Assembly (NCBI RefSeq): GCF_014652635.1 | Contig: NZ_BMZE01000001.1 | Location: 1,064,051 to 1,128,050 of the forward strand | From: Devosia pacifica | GTDB lineage: Bacteria > Pseudomonadota > Alphaproteobacteria > Rhizobiales > Devosiaceae | Direction of reading: 5' to 3' | Length of the DNA stretch: 64,000 nt | Shown here: positions 51,612 to 61,667 of the stretch, one piece after another | How positions within the stretch are numbered: the first letter of the stretch is position 1 | Layout: each line of letters begins with the position of its first letter | Made by a program: the position numbers and the translations under genes | The notes under the pieces: model-generated | Database searches by the model: none | Told to the model about the DNA's origin: nothing | Seen by the model: the letters and a program-made list of their open reading frames with translations, nothing else

Positions 51612-51641
51612 CCGCCCGGCCCTCCTCCACGGGCCGGGCGG
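51612..51641 (+). promoter_or_regulatory. 11-bp GC hairpin between smoE and smoF
   Basis: CCGCCCGGCCC (51612-51622) pairs perfectly with GGGCCGGGCGG (51631-51641), loop of 8. It is followed by TCACACTACC, not a T-run. It lies in the 194-bp smoE-smoF gap and is likely to stabilise the binding-protein message. Confidence 0.75.
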
Positions 51642-51711
51642 TCACACTACCGGCTCAGTTCGCCATACGCCGGACCGCGCCATCGCAACCGGCGCCAGGA
51701 GGATGACTTTA

Positions 51712-52584
51712 ATGGCAACCCGCCAGACCCGCGCTCTTGCGCGCACGATGATGGCACCCGCTGTGGTGCTGCTGCTGCTCTGGATGATCGTGCCGCTCGG
51801 CATGACGATCTATTTCTCGTTCCAGAACTACAATCTGCTGAACCCGGCGATGCAGAGCTTTGCTGGCTGGTTCAATTACGAATTCTTTGTCACCGATCCG
51901 GCCTTCGTGCAGTCGATGGTCAACACGCTGCTCCTCGTTGGCGGCGTTCTGGCAATCACCGTCATCGGCGGTACGCTTATCGCGCTATTGCTCGACCAGC
52001 CGATGTTCGGACAAGGGATCGTTCGTATCCTCGTGATCTCTCCGTTCTTCGTCATGCCGCCTGTGGCGGCGCTGATCTGGAAGAACATGCTGATGCACCC
52101 CGGCTACGGCATATTCGCGCATATCGCGCGGTTCTTCGGGATAAGCCCAATTGATTGGTTCGCTCAGGTTCCGCTTTTCGCGGTGATCCTGATTGTTGCC
52201 TGGCAGTGGCTGCCGTTCGCAACGCTCATCCTCCTGACCGCCATGCAATCACTGAGCGAAGAGCAACTGGAAGCCTCCGAGATGGATGGCGCCAATGCCT
52301 TCAACCGGTTCTTCTATATAATCCTGCCACACCTGGCCCGCGCCATCACCGTCGTGGTGCTGATCCAGACAATCTTCTTGCTGGCAATCTTCGCCGAAAT
52401 TCTCGTCACCACCAATGGCGGGCCCGGTTACAACTCGACCAATCTGACCTTCCTCGTCTACCGCACCGCACTGCTCAATTACGATATCGGCGGCGGCTCG
52501 GCGGGCGGTGTCATCGCGGTCATTCTCGCCAATATCGTCGCCATCTTCCTGATGCGCGCCGTCGGCAAGAACCTGGACACTTGA
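51712..52584 (+). CDS. smoF: ABC polyol transporter permease (MalF type)
   Basis: 290 aa from ATG 51712, nine bases after AGGAGG; ATG 51703 touches the ribosome-binding site and is less likely. Six hydrophobic segments and the EAA loop EEQLEASEMDGANAFNRFFY near residues 183-202. The motif LVTTNGGPGYNSTNLTFL follows. It works with SmoG and SmoK to import sorbitol and mannitol. Confidence 0.93.
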   Translation: MATRQTRALARTMMAPAVVLLLLWMIVPLGMTIYFSFQNYNLLNPAMQSFAGWFNYEFFVTDPAFVQSMVNTLLLVGGVLAITVIGGTLIALLLDQPMFGQGIVRILVISPFFVMPPVAALIWKNMLMHPGYGIFAHIARFFGISPIDWFAQVPLFAVILIVAWQWLPFATLILLTAMQSLSEEQLEASEMDGANAFNRFFYIILPHLARAITVVVLIQTIFLLAIFAEILVTTNGGPGYNSTNLTFLVYRTALLNYDIGGGSAGGVIAVILANIVAIFLMRAVGKNLDT

Positions 52585-52597
52585 GGAGGATCAGACG

Positions 52598-53428
52598 ATG
52601 GCACGCTCAGTTCGCCCGCAAACAAAGATTGCCTTTACGGTCCTCGCCTGGCTCGTTGGGCTGATCCTGTTCTTCCCAATTCTCTGGGCCATTCTCACTA
52701 GCTTCAAGACCGAGTCCGAGGCGATTGCCTCGCCACCGGTGGTGCTGCCAAGCGTCTGGACGCTAGAGAACTATTTCGACGTTCAGGCCCGCTCCGACTA
52801 CTTCAAGCACTTCTTCAACTCGGTGCTGATCTCGGTCGGATCGACCCTGATCGGACTGTTCATCGGCGTGCCGGCGGCATGGTCGATGGCGTTCTCGCCA
52901 ACCAAGCGCACCAAGGACATCCTGATGTGGATGCTCTCCACCAAGATGATGCCGGCCGTCGGCGTCGTGGTGCCGATCTACTTGCTGTTCCGGGATTGGC
53001 AACTGCTGGACACAGTGCACGGGCTGACATTCGTGCTCACCATGATCAACCTGCCGATCATCATCTGGATGCTCTACACTTACTTCCGTGAGATCCCGGT
53101 CGACATCCTTGAGGCCGCCCGCATGGACGGGGCCGAGCTGTGGAAGGAGATCGTCTACGTTCTGGTGCCGATGGCCATTCCCGGCATCGCCTCCACCCTG
53201 CTGCTCAACGTCATTCTCGCCTGGAACGAGGCATTCTGGACGATCAACCTGACCGCTGCGCAGGCAGCGCCGCTGACGGCCTTCATCTCTTCGTTCTCGA
53301 GTCCGCAAGGTCTGTTCTGGGCCAAGCTGTCTGCCGCATCCACCCTCGCCATCGCGCCTATCCTGCTCCTCGGCTGGTTCAGCCAGAAGCAGCTCGTGCG
53401 CGGCCTGACCTTCGGCGCCGTCAAATAG
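52598..53428 (+). CDS. smoG: ABC polyol transporter permease (MalG type)
   Basis: 276 aa, with GAGGAGG upstream. Six hydrophobic segments, EAA loop [19 protein letters not shown] near residues 172-190, and the C-terminus [15 protein letters not shown] typical of MalG-type permeases. It starts 13 bp after smoF and ends 10 bp before smoK. Confidence 0.93.
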   Translation: MARSVRPQTKIAFTVLAWLVGLILFFPILWAILTSFKTESEAIASPPVVLPSVWTLENYFDVQARSDYFKHFFNSVLISVGSTLIGLFIGVPAAWSMAFSPTKRTKDILMWMLSTKMMPAVGVVVPIYLLFRDWQLLDTVHGLTFVLTMINLPIIIWMLYTYFREIPVDILEAARMDGAELWKEIVYVLVPMAIPGIASTLLLNVILAWNEAFWTINLTAAQAAPLTAFISSFSSPQGLFWAKLSAASTLAIAPILLLGWFSQKQLVRGLTFGAVK

Positions 53429-53438
53429 GAGAACACCG

Positions 53439-54452
53439 ATGGGCTCTATCACGCTCGATCATGTCAATAAGGCCTTTGGCGACGTCCAGGTCATTCCGGA
53501 CATCTCCCTCGATATCAAGGACGGCGAGTTCGTTGTTTTCGTCGGTCCTTCCGGTTGCGGCAAGTCCACCTTGCTGCGCCTGATCGCCGGCCTTGAGGAC
53601 ACCACTGGCGGCACCATCAAGCTCGATGGGGCCGATATGACCAATGCGCCGCCCGCCAAGCGCGGCCTCGCCATGGTCTTTCAGTCCTACGCGCTCTATC
53701 CGCATATGAGCGTACGCGACAACATCGCGTTTCCTCTCAAGATGGCGAATACACCAAAGGACGTCATCGCTCAGAAAGTCGATTACGCGGCCCGCACGCT
53801 GAACCTGAATGACTACCTCGACCGCCGTCCGCGCGCGCTTTCGGGTGGCCAGCGGCAGCGTGTCGCCATCGGCCGTGCCATCGTTCGTGAACCTAAGGCC
53901 TTTCTCTTCGACGAGCCGCTGTCGAACCTTGATGCCGCGCTGCGCGTCAACATGCGTCTCGAGATCACCGAGTTGCACCAGCAGCTCAAGACAACGATGA
54001 TCTACGTCACCCACGATCAGGTCGAAGCCATGACCATGGCCGACCGCATCGTCGTGCTGAATGCCGGAAAGGTCGAGCAGTTCGGCACGCCGCTCGAACT
54101 ATACCGCAAGCCAGCTAACAGGTTCGTCGCGGGCTTCATCGGCAGCCCGAAGATGAACTTCATCGACGGTCAGGACGCCGCCCGCTATGACGCGCATTCG
54201 ATTGGCGTTCGCCCAGAGCACTTCCAGCTGTCCCGCGAATCCGGAACCTTCACCGGCAAGGTGGCCGTTGCAGAACAGCTCGGCGCCGACACGTTCCTCC
54301 ACGTCAATGTCGAACGCCTCGGGCTGATCACCGTGCGCACCGGTGGAGACGAGACCTTCGAGAACGGCGAGACCGTTCACTTGACGCCTGATCCCCAGCG
54401 CATCTACCGCTTCAGCGCCGATGGCACCGCGCTGTCGCATGGCCAAGCCTGA
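53439..54452 (+). CDS. smoK: ABC polyol transporter ATPase
   Basis: 337 aa, MalK/UgpC type. Walker [17 protein letters not shown] near residues 37-52, Q-loop [11 protein letters not shown], signature [15 protein letters not shown], Walker [14 protein letters not shown]-loop VTHDQVEAM, and C-terminal regulatory OB region with [17 protein letters not shown] precedes the ATG. It is paralogous to ThuK in the same window. Confidence 0.94.
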   Translation: MGSITLDHVNKAFGDVQVIPDISLDIKDGEFVVFVGPSGCGKSTLLRLIAGLEDTTGGTIKLDGADMTNAPPAKRGLAMVFQSYALYPHMSVRDNIAFPLKMANTPKDVIAQKVDYAARTLNLNDYLDRRPRALSGGQRQRVAIGRAIVREPKAFLFDEPLSNLDAALRVNMRLEITELHQQLKTTMIYVTHDQVEAMTMADRIVVLNAGKVEQFGTPLELYRKPANRFVAGFIGSPKMNFIDGQDAARYDAHSIGVRPEHFQLSRESGTFTGKVAVAEQLGADTFLHVNVERLGLITVRTGGDETFENGETVHLTPDPQRIYRFSADGTALSHGQA

Positions 54453-54467
54453 GCAAGGACCTATCCC

Positions 54468-55949
54468 ATGCCTACCAAACTCTCGGCTGCGACTCTCCCG
54501 TCGATCGCCGAAACTGCAAGCGTTCCGGGGTACGACCCCGCCGAGCTGCGTCCCGGGATCCTGCACTTCGGCGTTGGCAATTTTCACCGCGCCCACCAGG
54601 CTGTCTATCTTGACGACCTGTTCGCGACTGGTAGCGATCATGATTGGGCGATCGTCGGCACCGGGGTGCGCGAAGCTGACAACGCGATGCGCTCGGCGCT
54701 TGAGGGGCAGGACTGGCTGACGACGGTTGTCGAGCAGGAAGCCGATTCCTCGAGCGCGCGCGTCACCGCTGCGATGATCGATTATGTGACCGCGGCCGAC
54801 AGCGCGGCGATCCTCGAAAAGCTGGCCGATCCCGCCATCCGCATTGTGTCGATGACCATCACCGAGGGCGGCTACTACATCGATCCGTCTTCGCAGCGGT
54901 TCAATCCGCAGCACCCGGATATCGTCCACGATGCCGAGAACATGTCGGCGCCGCGCACCGCCTTCGGGCTCATTCTTGCCGGCCTGATGAATCGTCGCGC
55001 CCAATCTCAGACGCCGTTCACGGTCATGAGCTGCGATAACCTTCCGCACAACGGCAAGGTCACCCGCGACGCTGTCGTCGGCCTCGCGCGCCTGTTCGAT
55101 GCTGATCTCGCCGATTGGGTCGAGGCCAATGTCTCTTTCCCCAATGGCATGGTCGATCGCATCACCCCCGCGACCTCGGATCGTGAGCGGCGCCTGCTTG
55201 CCGAGGACTTCGGCATTGCCGATGCCTCCCCGGTGTTTTGCGAGCGCTTCCGCCAATGGGTGCTGGAAGACAAATTCACCGCAGGACGTCCCGCACTCGA
55301 AAAGGTCGGCGTCCAGTTCGTGCCGGATGTTACGCCGTTCGAGACCATGAAGATCCGCATCCTCAATGGCGGACACGCAACCATCGCCTACCCCGCAGGG
55401 CTGCTGGGCATCCATTTCGTTCATGAGGCGATGGAGAACCCGCTGGTCCGCGCCTTCCTCGAGAAGCTTGAACGCGAAGAAATCATCCCCGCCGTACCAC
55501 CGGTGCCGGACACCGATCTCGACGCCTACTACCAGCAGGTCGCCGAACGCTTCGCCAACCCGAAGATTGGCGACACCGTCAGGCGGCTTGCGCTCGACGG
55601 TTCGAACCGCCAGCCAAAATTCATCCTCACCTCGGTAACCGACCGTCTCGCGGCGGGGCAATCGGTCAAGGGGCTCGCGCTCGAAAGCGCTCTGTGGTGC
55701 CGCTATTGCTTCGGCACAACGGATGCCGGCGAGACCATCGAGCCGAATGATCCGATCTGGGAGCGTCTGACGGCACAGGCAAAGCTGGCGCGCGACAACC
55801 CGGCCGCCTGGCTTGAAATGGTGGACATTTACGGAAATCTCGGTCAGGAACAGCGCTTCGCCGAGCCTTTCGCCAAAGCGCTTGAGGCCCTTTGGCGCGA
55901 CGGGACGCAAAAAACCGTGACGCGCTATCTCGAAGGGACGCTTTTCTGA
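54468..55949 (+). CDS. mtlK: Mannitol 2-dehydrogenase
   Basis: 493 aa, the size of the polyol-specific long-chain dehydrogenases. Oxidises mannitol (and often arabitol or sorbitol) to fructose with NAD. N-terminal Rossmann region HFGVGNFHRAHQAVYLDDL, SMTITEGGYYID, SCDNLPHNG, and the catalytic-Lys-containing KIRILNGGHATIAYPAGL near residues 295-312. It starts 15 bp after smoK. HAD phosphatase and kinase genes follow closely in one operon. Confidence 0.95.
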   Translation: MPTKLSAATLPSIAETASVPGYDPAELRPGILHFGVGNFHRAHQAVYLDDLFATGSDHDWAIVGTGVREADNAMRSALEGQDWLTTVVEQEADSSSARVTAAMIDYVTAADSAAILEKLADPAIRIVSMTITEGGYYIDPSSQRFNPQHPDIVHDAENMSAPRTAFGLILAGLMNRRAQSQTPFTVMSCDNLPHNGKVTRDAVVGLARLFDADLADWVEANVSFPNGMVDRITPATSDRERRLLAEDFGIADASPVFCERFRQWVLEDKFTAGRPALEKVGVQFVPDVTPFETMKIRILNGGHATIAYPAGLLGIHFVHEAMENPLVRAFLEKLEREEIIPAVPPVPDTDLDAYYQQVAERFANPKIGDTVRRLALDGSNRQPKFILTSVTDRLAAGQSVKGLALESALWCRYCFGTTDAGETIEPNDPIWERLTAQAKLARDNPAAWLEMVDIYGNLGQEQRFAEPFAKALEALWRDGTQKTVTRYLEGTLF

Positions 55950-55952
55950 TCC

Positions 55953-56627
55953 ATGACAGCCCAGCCGATCGACCTCGTGATCTTCGACTGCGATGGCGTT
56001 CTCGTCGATAGCGAGCCGCTTGCCATGCGCGTCCTGATCGAGGCCATCGGTCGGCAAGGCATCACGCTCGATGCCGAACATGCCTATCGCGAGTTTTTGG
56101 GTCGCTCGCTCGCCACCATCTCGAAGACCCTCGAGGATAGCCACGGCGCCCCGCTCGGCGACGCGGCTCTTCAAAGCATGCGGACGGACCTTTATGCGCT
56201 GTTCCGCCAAGAGCTGAAGGCGAATTCCGGCCTGCCAGAAATTCTGCCGAGACTCGGCCGTCCCTTCTGCGTCGCCTCGTCCAGCCAGCCTGAGCGCATT
56301 CGGCTCAGCCTCGAGACCACGGGCCTCCTCCCGCATTTCGAGGGCAACATCTACTCATCCAGCATGGTCGAGAACGGCAAGCCGGCGCCCGACCTGTTCC
56401 TGCATGCTGCAAAACAGATGGGCCATGCGCCGGAACGCTGCCTGGTGATCGAGGACAGCCCGGCAGGCGTCAAGGCGGCACGTGCTGCCGGTATGCAGGT
56501 CTTCGGTTTCATCGGCGGTACGCACGCCGAACCGGCGGGACTGCCGCAGGCCCTTGCAGCGCTGTCACCTGACCGCATTTTCAGCGATATGCAGAACCTG
56601 CCTGATCTTATAGGCTCCCGGCCATAA
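55953..56627 (+). CDS. HAD-superfamily phosphatase (beta-phosphoglucomutase-like)
   Basis: 224 aa. Motif I VIFDCDGVLVDSEPLAM near residues 9-25, motif II VASSS, motif III in KPAPDLF and motif IV VIEDSPAGVKAAR. A helical cap follows motif I as in subfamily IA (YniC, phosphoglycolate phosphatase and sugar-phosphatase relatives). It starts 3 bp after mtlK. A sugar- or polyol-phosphatase role within the operon is plausible but unproven. Confidence 0.9.
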   Translation: MTAQPIDLVIFDCDGVLVDSEPLAMRVLIEAIGRQGITLDAEHAYREFLGRSLATISKTLEDSHGAPLGDAALQSMRTDLYALFRQELKANSGLPEILPRLGRPFCVASSSQPERIRLSLETTGLLPHFEGNIYSSSMVENGKPAPDLFLHAAKQMGHAPERCLVIEDSPAGVKAARAAGMQVFGFIGGTHAEPAGLPQALAALSPDRIFSDMQNLPDLIGSRP

Positions 56628-56654
56628 CGGCAAAAAACGCGCACTGAGGTCGGG

Positions 56655-58238
56655 ATGGAGAGCCTGTTAGTGGGGGTGGATGTCGGCACGGGCAGTGCGC
56701 GTGCTGGATTATTCACCCCGAGCGGACAGATGTTGGCGCGTGCCGAGCATCCGATCCTGATGAATCGCGGCGATGCGAACTTCGCCGAACATGACAGCGA
56801 AGACATCTGGAACGCTGTCTGCCTCGCCGTCCGCAGCACCGTTGCCGAAGCTGGTGTCGACCCGAGTGCGATCACCGGCATCGCCTTTGACGCAACCTGC
56901 TCGCTTGTCGTGCGCGACGTCGATGGCCTGCCCCTGTCTGTCAGTCTCGATGATGAGGATCATTGGGACACGATCGTCTGGCTCGATCATCGCGCCCTCG
57001 CCGAGGCCGAAGCCTGCACCCTCTCCGGCCATCGCGTGCTCGCTTCAATCGGCGGCGTCATGTCGCCGGAGATGCAGGTGCCGAAGCTGATGTGGCTCAA
57101 GACCCACAAGCCGGAGCACTGGGATCGCATCGGCTATCTGTTCGATCTTGCGGACTTTCTGAGTTGGAAAGCCTCTGGCTCTCTGGCTCGCAGCCAGTCC
57201 ACCCTCACCTGCAAATGGACCTATCTCGGCCACGAGGCCGTCGGCTGGCAGCAGGATTTCCTGGAGATGATGGGGCTTGAGGATCTTCTCGAGCGTGGCC
57301 GACTTCCCGAACGTGCCGAACCCGTCGCCAGCTCCGCCGGGCCATTGGCACCGGAGGCCGCTGAAGCCCTTGGTCTGACGACCAACTGCCAGGTCGGCAT
57401 CGGTTTGATCGATGCCCATGCTGGCGCGCTCGGTGTCCTCGGTGGATTTGCCAATGACGTCGAAACGATCGACCGGCATCTGGCCCTGATCGCAGGTACA
57501 TCCAGCTGCGTCATGGCCCTGTCTGCAGAACCGCGCCCCATACACGGCGTCTGGGGCCCCTATTTCGGAGCCGCCCTGCCAAACGCGTGGCTCAACGAAG
57601 GAGGGCAATCCGCGACCGGCGCCCTTCTGGATCACGTCATTCGCAGCCATGCTGCGGGCGGCAATCCCGATAGCACGATGCATCAAAAGATCGGCGAACG
57701 GATCACGGCGCTCCGCAGCGTCGAGGGTTATGACCTCGCTTCGCGCCTGCATGTCCTGCCAGACTATCATGGCAATCGCTCACCCCTTGCAGATCCGCAA
57801 GCGCGTGGCGTTGTGCATGGGCTGACCCTCGATCATGACTTTGATAGCCTCTGCCGACTGTATTGGCGCACCGCCGTCTCTATTGCCCTCGGGGTGCGTC
57901 ACATTCTCGATGCTCTCAACACCAGGGGCTATGCCATAGACACGCTGCATGTCACCGGCGGGCATACCCGCAATCCGCTGCTGATGGAGCTGTACGCCGA
58001 TGCCACCGGCTGTCGGGTGATGGAGTCGGAAGCCCCAGAGGCGACATTGCTGGGTATGGCCATGGTCGCCGCCACGGCATCCGGACACTATCCGCACCTC
58101 AATGCAGCATGCACCGGAATGCAGCAGGGACGCAGCGAACGCCTTCCCAACCCCGACGCACGCGAACGGTTCGAGCGTGACTACCGGATCTTTCTAGAGA
58201 TGACGCGGCACCGTCAGGTAATTGATACCATGCGCTAG
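56655..58238 (+). CDS. FGGY-family carbohydrate kinase (D-ribulokinase-like)
   Basis: 527 aa. ATP-dependent sugar kinase fold: N-terminal GVDVGTGSARAGLF (phosphate 1 loop), FDATCSLVV, the STLTCKWTYLGHE segment, catalytic Asp region GLIDAHAGALGVLGG, and the C-terminal nucleotide-binding TGGHTRNPLLMEL with GMAMVAA. The TCKWTY pattern resembles the FGGY/ribulokinase subgroup rather than xylulokinases, so the likely substrate is a ketopentose such as D-ribulose made from arabitol or ribitol. It is last in the polyol operon, 27 bp after the HAD gene. Confidence 0.9.
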   Translation: MESLLVGVDVGTGSARAGLFTPSGQMLARAEHPILMNRGDANFAEHDSEDIWNAVCLAVRSTVAEAGVDPSAITGIAFDATCSLVVRDVDGLPLSVSLDDEDHWDTIVWLDHRALAEAEACTLSGHRVLASIGGVMSPEMQVPKLMWLKTHKPEHWDRIGYLFDLADFLSWKASGSLARSQSTLTCKWTYLGHEAVGWQQDFLEMMGLEDLLERGRLPERAEPVASSAGPLAPEAAEALGLTTNCQVGIGLIDAHAGALGVLGGFANDVETIDRHLALIAGTSSCVMALSAEPRPIHGVWGPYFGAALPNAWLNEGGQSATGALLDHVIRSHAAGGNPDSTMHQKIGERITALRSVEGYDLASRLHVLPDYHGNRSPLADPQARGVVHGLTLDHDFDSLCRLYWRTAVSIALGVRHILDALNTRGYAIDTLHVTGGHTRNPLLMELYADATGCRVMESEAPEATLLGMAMVAATASGHYPHLNAACTGMQQGRSERLPNPDARERFERDYRIFLEMTRHRQVIDTMR

Positions 58239-58316
58239 CCTGCTAGCTGAGGTGATGCACTTGCGTTAGCATTGGCGAAGTCGTTCCTTAAGTACGAACA
58301 ATGCGTCAGGGTCAGC

Positions 58317-61300
58317 ATGTCCATCAAAGCCGCCGTCTATCATCTGACGCACTATCGCTATGATCGGCCCGTCTACCTGGCGCCGCAGATCATCCGACTG
58401 CAGCCCGCGCCCCACTCCAAGACGAAGGTTCTAAGTCACTCGCTGCGAGTCACTCCGTCCAATCACTTCGTCAATCTGCAACAGGACGCCTACGGCAATT
58501 TCCAGAGCCGGTTCGTTTTCCCCGAGCCAGTGCGCGAACTGAAGATCGAAGTCGATCTCGTCGCCGACATGACGGTCTACAATCCCTTCGACTTCTTCGT
58601 TGAGGAAAGCGGCGAGATCTGGCCGTTCGCATACCCCGAGGAGATCGCCGACGATCTCAAGGTCTACAAGACCCCAGAGCCAACCGGCCCGGCGCTGCAA
58701 GCCTTCCTCGATACTATCGACCGCACACCGATGAATACCGTGACCTTCGTCACGGCGCTCAATGCACGCCTCCAGCGCGAGATCAGTTACATCGTACGCA
58801 TGGAAACAGGGGTTTATACGCCCGAGGAAACCCTCACCGCCGGCAAGGGCTCGTGCCGCGACACCAGCTGGCTGCTGGTCCAGATCCTGCGCAATCTCGG
58901 GCTCGCTGCGCGCTTCGTCTCCGGCTATCTCATTCAGTTGAAACCAGATCTGCAATCACTCGATGGCCCCGCAGGCACCGACCATGATTTCACTGATCTG
59001 CACGCCTGGTGCGAGGTATTTTTGCCCGGCGCCGGTTGGGTTGGTCTCGACCCGACCTCGGGGCTTTTAACCGGCGAAAGCCATGTGCCGCTCGCCGCAA
59101 CGCCGCACTACCGCACGGCAGCGCCCATCTCCGGCACTGCCAGCTATGCCGAGGTCGATTTCTCTTTCGACATGACGGTGACCCGCGTTGCCGAGCACCC
59201 GCGCATCACCAAGCCGTTTTCGGACGAGAGCTGGCAACGCCTCGATGCGCTTGGCAAGCAGGTCGACAAAAAACTTGAAGATGCCGACGTCCGGCTGACA
59301 ATGGGCGGCGAGCCAACCTTCGTTTCCATTGATGATTTCGAAGCTCCGGAGTGGAACAGCGCTGCCGTCGGCCCCACCAAGCGCGCGCTTGCCGATACGC
59401 TCATTCGCAAGCTGCGCGATCGCTTCGCGCCGGGCGGCATGCTGCACTACGGTCAGGGCAAATGGTACCCGGGCGAAACCCTGCCACGCTGGACGTTCTC
59501 GCTGTTCTGGCGCACTGACAAAAAACCGGTCTGGCAAAACGAAGATCTGATTTCGCGCGAGGGCGCCCCCAGCAACGCAAAGCCGGAAGATGCCGGCCGG
59601 CTGCTCGAGGCGATGGCCGACGCGCTTGGCGTCGGCGGCGAAACCATCGCCCCGGCATACGAGGATCCGGGTGAATGGCTGCTGCGAGAGGCAATGCTGC
59701 CCGACAATGTCGATCCCGCCAATTCAGAGCTTCAGGACCCCGAAGCGCGGGCGCGTATCGCCACGGTGTTTGAGCGTGGCCTCACCGAGCCTGTCAGTTA
59801 TGTACTGCCTATCCAGCGCTGGAATGCTTCTGCACCGCAAAGCCCATGGCTGACGGAGGTCTGGCGCACCCGTCGTGGGCGATTGTTCCTGATGCCAGGC
59901 GATTCCGCTGCCGGCTACCGGTTGCCTCTAGCCTCGTTGCCGCATCTCGAACAAACCGAGTATCCGCACGTGGTGCCGATGGATCCGGGTGTCCCGCGCC
60001 CGCCGCTGCCTGAACCGCACGAAATGCTGCCTGGCGCCGTCCGCCTTGGGCAGGGCCTGTCGGTTGATCCGCGCGGACAACGTGATCCAAGCCTCGCCGC
60101 GCCTCAGGAGCGCGCCGAACAAGAGCTTGGCGAGATTGAAGGAAAGGTGCGCACGGCGGTCACCACAGAGCTGCGCGATCAGCGCCTCTGGGTTTTCCTG
60201 CCGCCGGTCGAACGCCTCGAAGACTATCTTGAACTCGTCGCCGCCGCAGAAACCGCGGCGAAGGCGCTCGGCCTTCCCATCCAGATCGAAGGCTACGCCC
60301 CACCAGAAGATCCACGCCTCAACGTCATCCGCGTCGCCCCCGACCCCGGCGTCATCGAGGTCAACATTCACCCCTCCGACAACTGGGATGATTGCGTCGC
60401 GACGACCACCGCGATCTACGAGGAAGCACGCCAATCGAGGCTCGGCGCCGACAAGTTCATGATCGATGGCAAGCACACCGGCACTGGCGGTGGCAACCAT
60501 GTGGTCGTTGGTGGGCGCACCCCCGAAGACAGCCCGTTCCTGCGCCGTCCCGACCTCCTCAAGAGCCTGATCCTGCATTGGCAGCGTCACCCCTCGATGT
60601 CCTACCTGTTTTCGGGCCTGTTCATCGGCCCGACCAGTCAGGCACCTCGCATCGACGAGGCCCGGCATGACAGTCTTTACGAACTCGAGATCGCGCTGGC
60701 GCACTGCCCGGAGCCGGGCGCCGAACCACCCCGCCCCTGGCTGGTCGACCGATTGTTCCGCAATCTGCTCGTTGACGTCACCGGCAACACGCACCGCGCT
60801 GAAATCTGCATCGATAAGCTGTTCTCGCCCGACGGACCCACCGGCCGGCTGGGTCTTGTCGAGTTTCGTGGCTTCGAAATGCCGCCGAATGCCCGCATGA
60901 GCCTTGCCCAGCAATTGCTGGTCCGTGCCCTTATCGCCCGCTACTGGGCCGAACCCGCGCAAGGCAAGCTCACGCGCTGGGGCACCGCGCTGCATGATCG
61001 GTTCATGCTGCCACACTTCGTCTGGCAGGATTTCCGCGACGTTCTCTCCGATCTCGACAATCACGGCTTTGCGTTCGAGGCTGAGTGGTTCGAGGCGCAA
61101 CTGGAATTCCGCTTCCCGTTCTGCGGCGAGGTCGAATTCGACGGCATGCGGCTCGAGCTGCGTCAGGCGCTCGAGCCGTGGCACGTCACAGGAGAAAGCG
61201 GTGCCATAGGCGGCACGGTGCGCTTCGTCGATTCCTCGGTCGAGCGACTGCAGGTGATGCTCACTGGTGCTGATCCATCGCGCTACACCGTCACCTGCAA

Positions 61301-61664
61301 TCAACGTCCCCTGCCGATGCGGTCCACCGGCACAAGCGGTCAGCATGTCGCCGCCGTCCGCTATAAGGCTTGGCAGCCGGCGTCCGGTTTTCATCCGGTT
61401 CTACCGGCTGATGCGCCGCTGGTGTTTGACATCTTCGACAAATGGACCGGCAGGCCGGTCGCCGGCTGCGTCTACCACGTCGCGCATCCGGGCGGGCGCA
61501 ACTATGAGACGTTCCCCATCAACAACAACGAAGCCGAGGCGCGCCGCCTCGCCCGCTTCGTGCCGCACAACCATACCGCCGGTGCTTACACCCTCTTGCC
61601 TGAAGCTTCATTGGAAGAGTTTCCAATGACTCTTGACCTGCGCAGGCCGCCGGGCTTGATCTGA
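58317..61664 (+). CDS. Transglutaminase-DUF2126 fusion protein
   Basis: 1115 aa from ATG 58317, with CAGGG upstream; a longer frame to 58272 lacks a ribosome-binding site. An N-terminal bacterial transglutaminase N-region ([20 protein letters not shown]) precedes the papain-like core with a readable triad: C180 in [11 protein letters not shown]229 in DLHAWCEV and D245 in GLDPTSG. The long C-terminal part (about 330-1100) is DUF2126, with [23 protein letters not shown] and [11 protein letters not shown]2126 has been proposed to be an ATP-dependent carboxylate-amine ligase. The next gene encodes an ATP-grasp/alpha-E protein, the usual partner. The product is unknown. Confidence 0.92.
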   Translation: MSIKAAVYHLTHYRYDRPVYLAPQIIRLQPAPHSKTKVLSHSLRVTPSNHFVNLQQDAYGNFQSRFVFPEPVRELKIEVDLVADMTVYNPFDFFVEESGEIWPFAYPEEIADDLKVYKTPEPTGPALQAFLDTIDRTPMNTVTFVTALNARLQREISYIVRMETGVYTPEETLTAGKGSCRDTSWLLVQILRNLGLAARFVSGYLIQLKPDLQSLDGPAGTDHDFTDLHAWCEVFLPGAGWVGLDPTSGLLTGESHVPLAATPHYRTAAPISGTASYAEVDFSFDMTVTRVAEHPRITKPFSDESWQRLDALGKQVDKKLEDADVRLTMGGEPTFVSIDDFEAPEWNSAAVGPTKRALADTLIRKLRDRFAPGGMLHYGQGKWYPGETLPRWTFSLFWRTDKKPVWQNEDLISREGAPSNAKPEDAGRLLEAMADALGVGGETIAPAYEDPGEWLLREAMLPDNVDPANSELQDPEARARIATVFERGLTEPVSYVLPIQRWNASAPQSPWLTEVWRTRRGRLFLMPGDSAAGYRLPLASLPHLEQTEYPHVVPMDPGVPRPPLPEPHEMLPGAVRLGQGLSVDPRGQRDPSLAAPQERAEQELGEIEGKVRTAVTTELRDQRLWVFLPPVERLEDYLELVAAAETAAKALGLPIQIEGYAPPEDPRLNVIRVAPDPGVIEVNIHPSDNWDDCVATTTAIYEEARQSRLGADKFMIDGKHTGTGGGNHVVVGGRTPEDSPFLRRPDLLKSLILHWQRHPSMSYLFSGLFIGPTSQAPRIDEARHDSLYELEIALAHCPEPGAEPPRPWLVDRLFRNLLVDVTGNTHRAEICIDKLFSPDGPTGRLGLVEFRGFEMPPNARMSLAQQLLVRALIARYWAEPAQGKLTRWGTALHDRFMLPHFVWQDFRDVLSDLDNHGFAFEAEWFEAQLEFRFPFCGEVEFDGMRLELRQALEPWHVTGESGAIGGTVRFVDSSVERLQVMLTGADPSRYTVTCNQRPLPMRSTGTSGQHVAAVRYKAWQPASGFHPVLPADAPLVFDIFDKWTGRPVAGCVYHVAHPGGRNYETFPINNNEAEARRLARFVPHNHTAGAYTLLPEASLEEFPMTLDLRRPPGLI

Positions 61665-61667
61665 CGA

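Noticed and set aside
54099..56336. Long open frame (745 codons) on the minus strand opposite smoK, mtlK and the HAD gene
   Set aside because: It has no recognisable domain and is antisense to genes with clear family motifs; high GC at third codon positions opens such frames.
59928..61394. 488-codon minus-strand frame opposite the DUF2126 gene
   Set aside because: Antisense to a well-supported gene, with composition typical of a reverse-strand shadow and no family motif.
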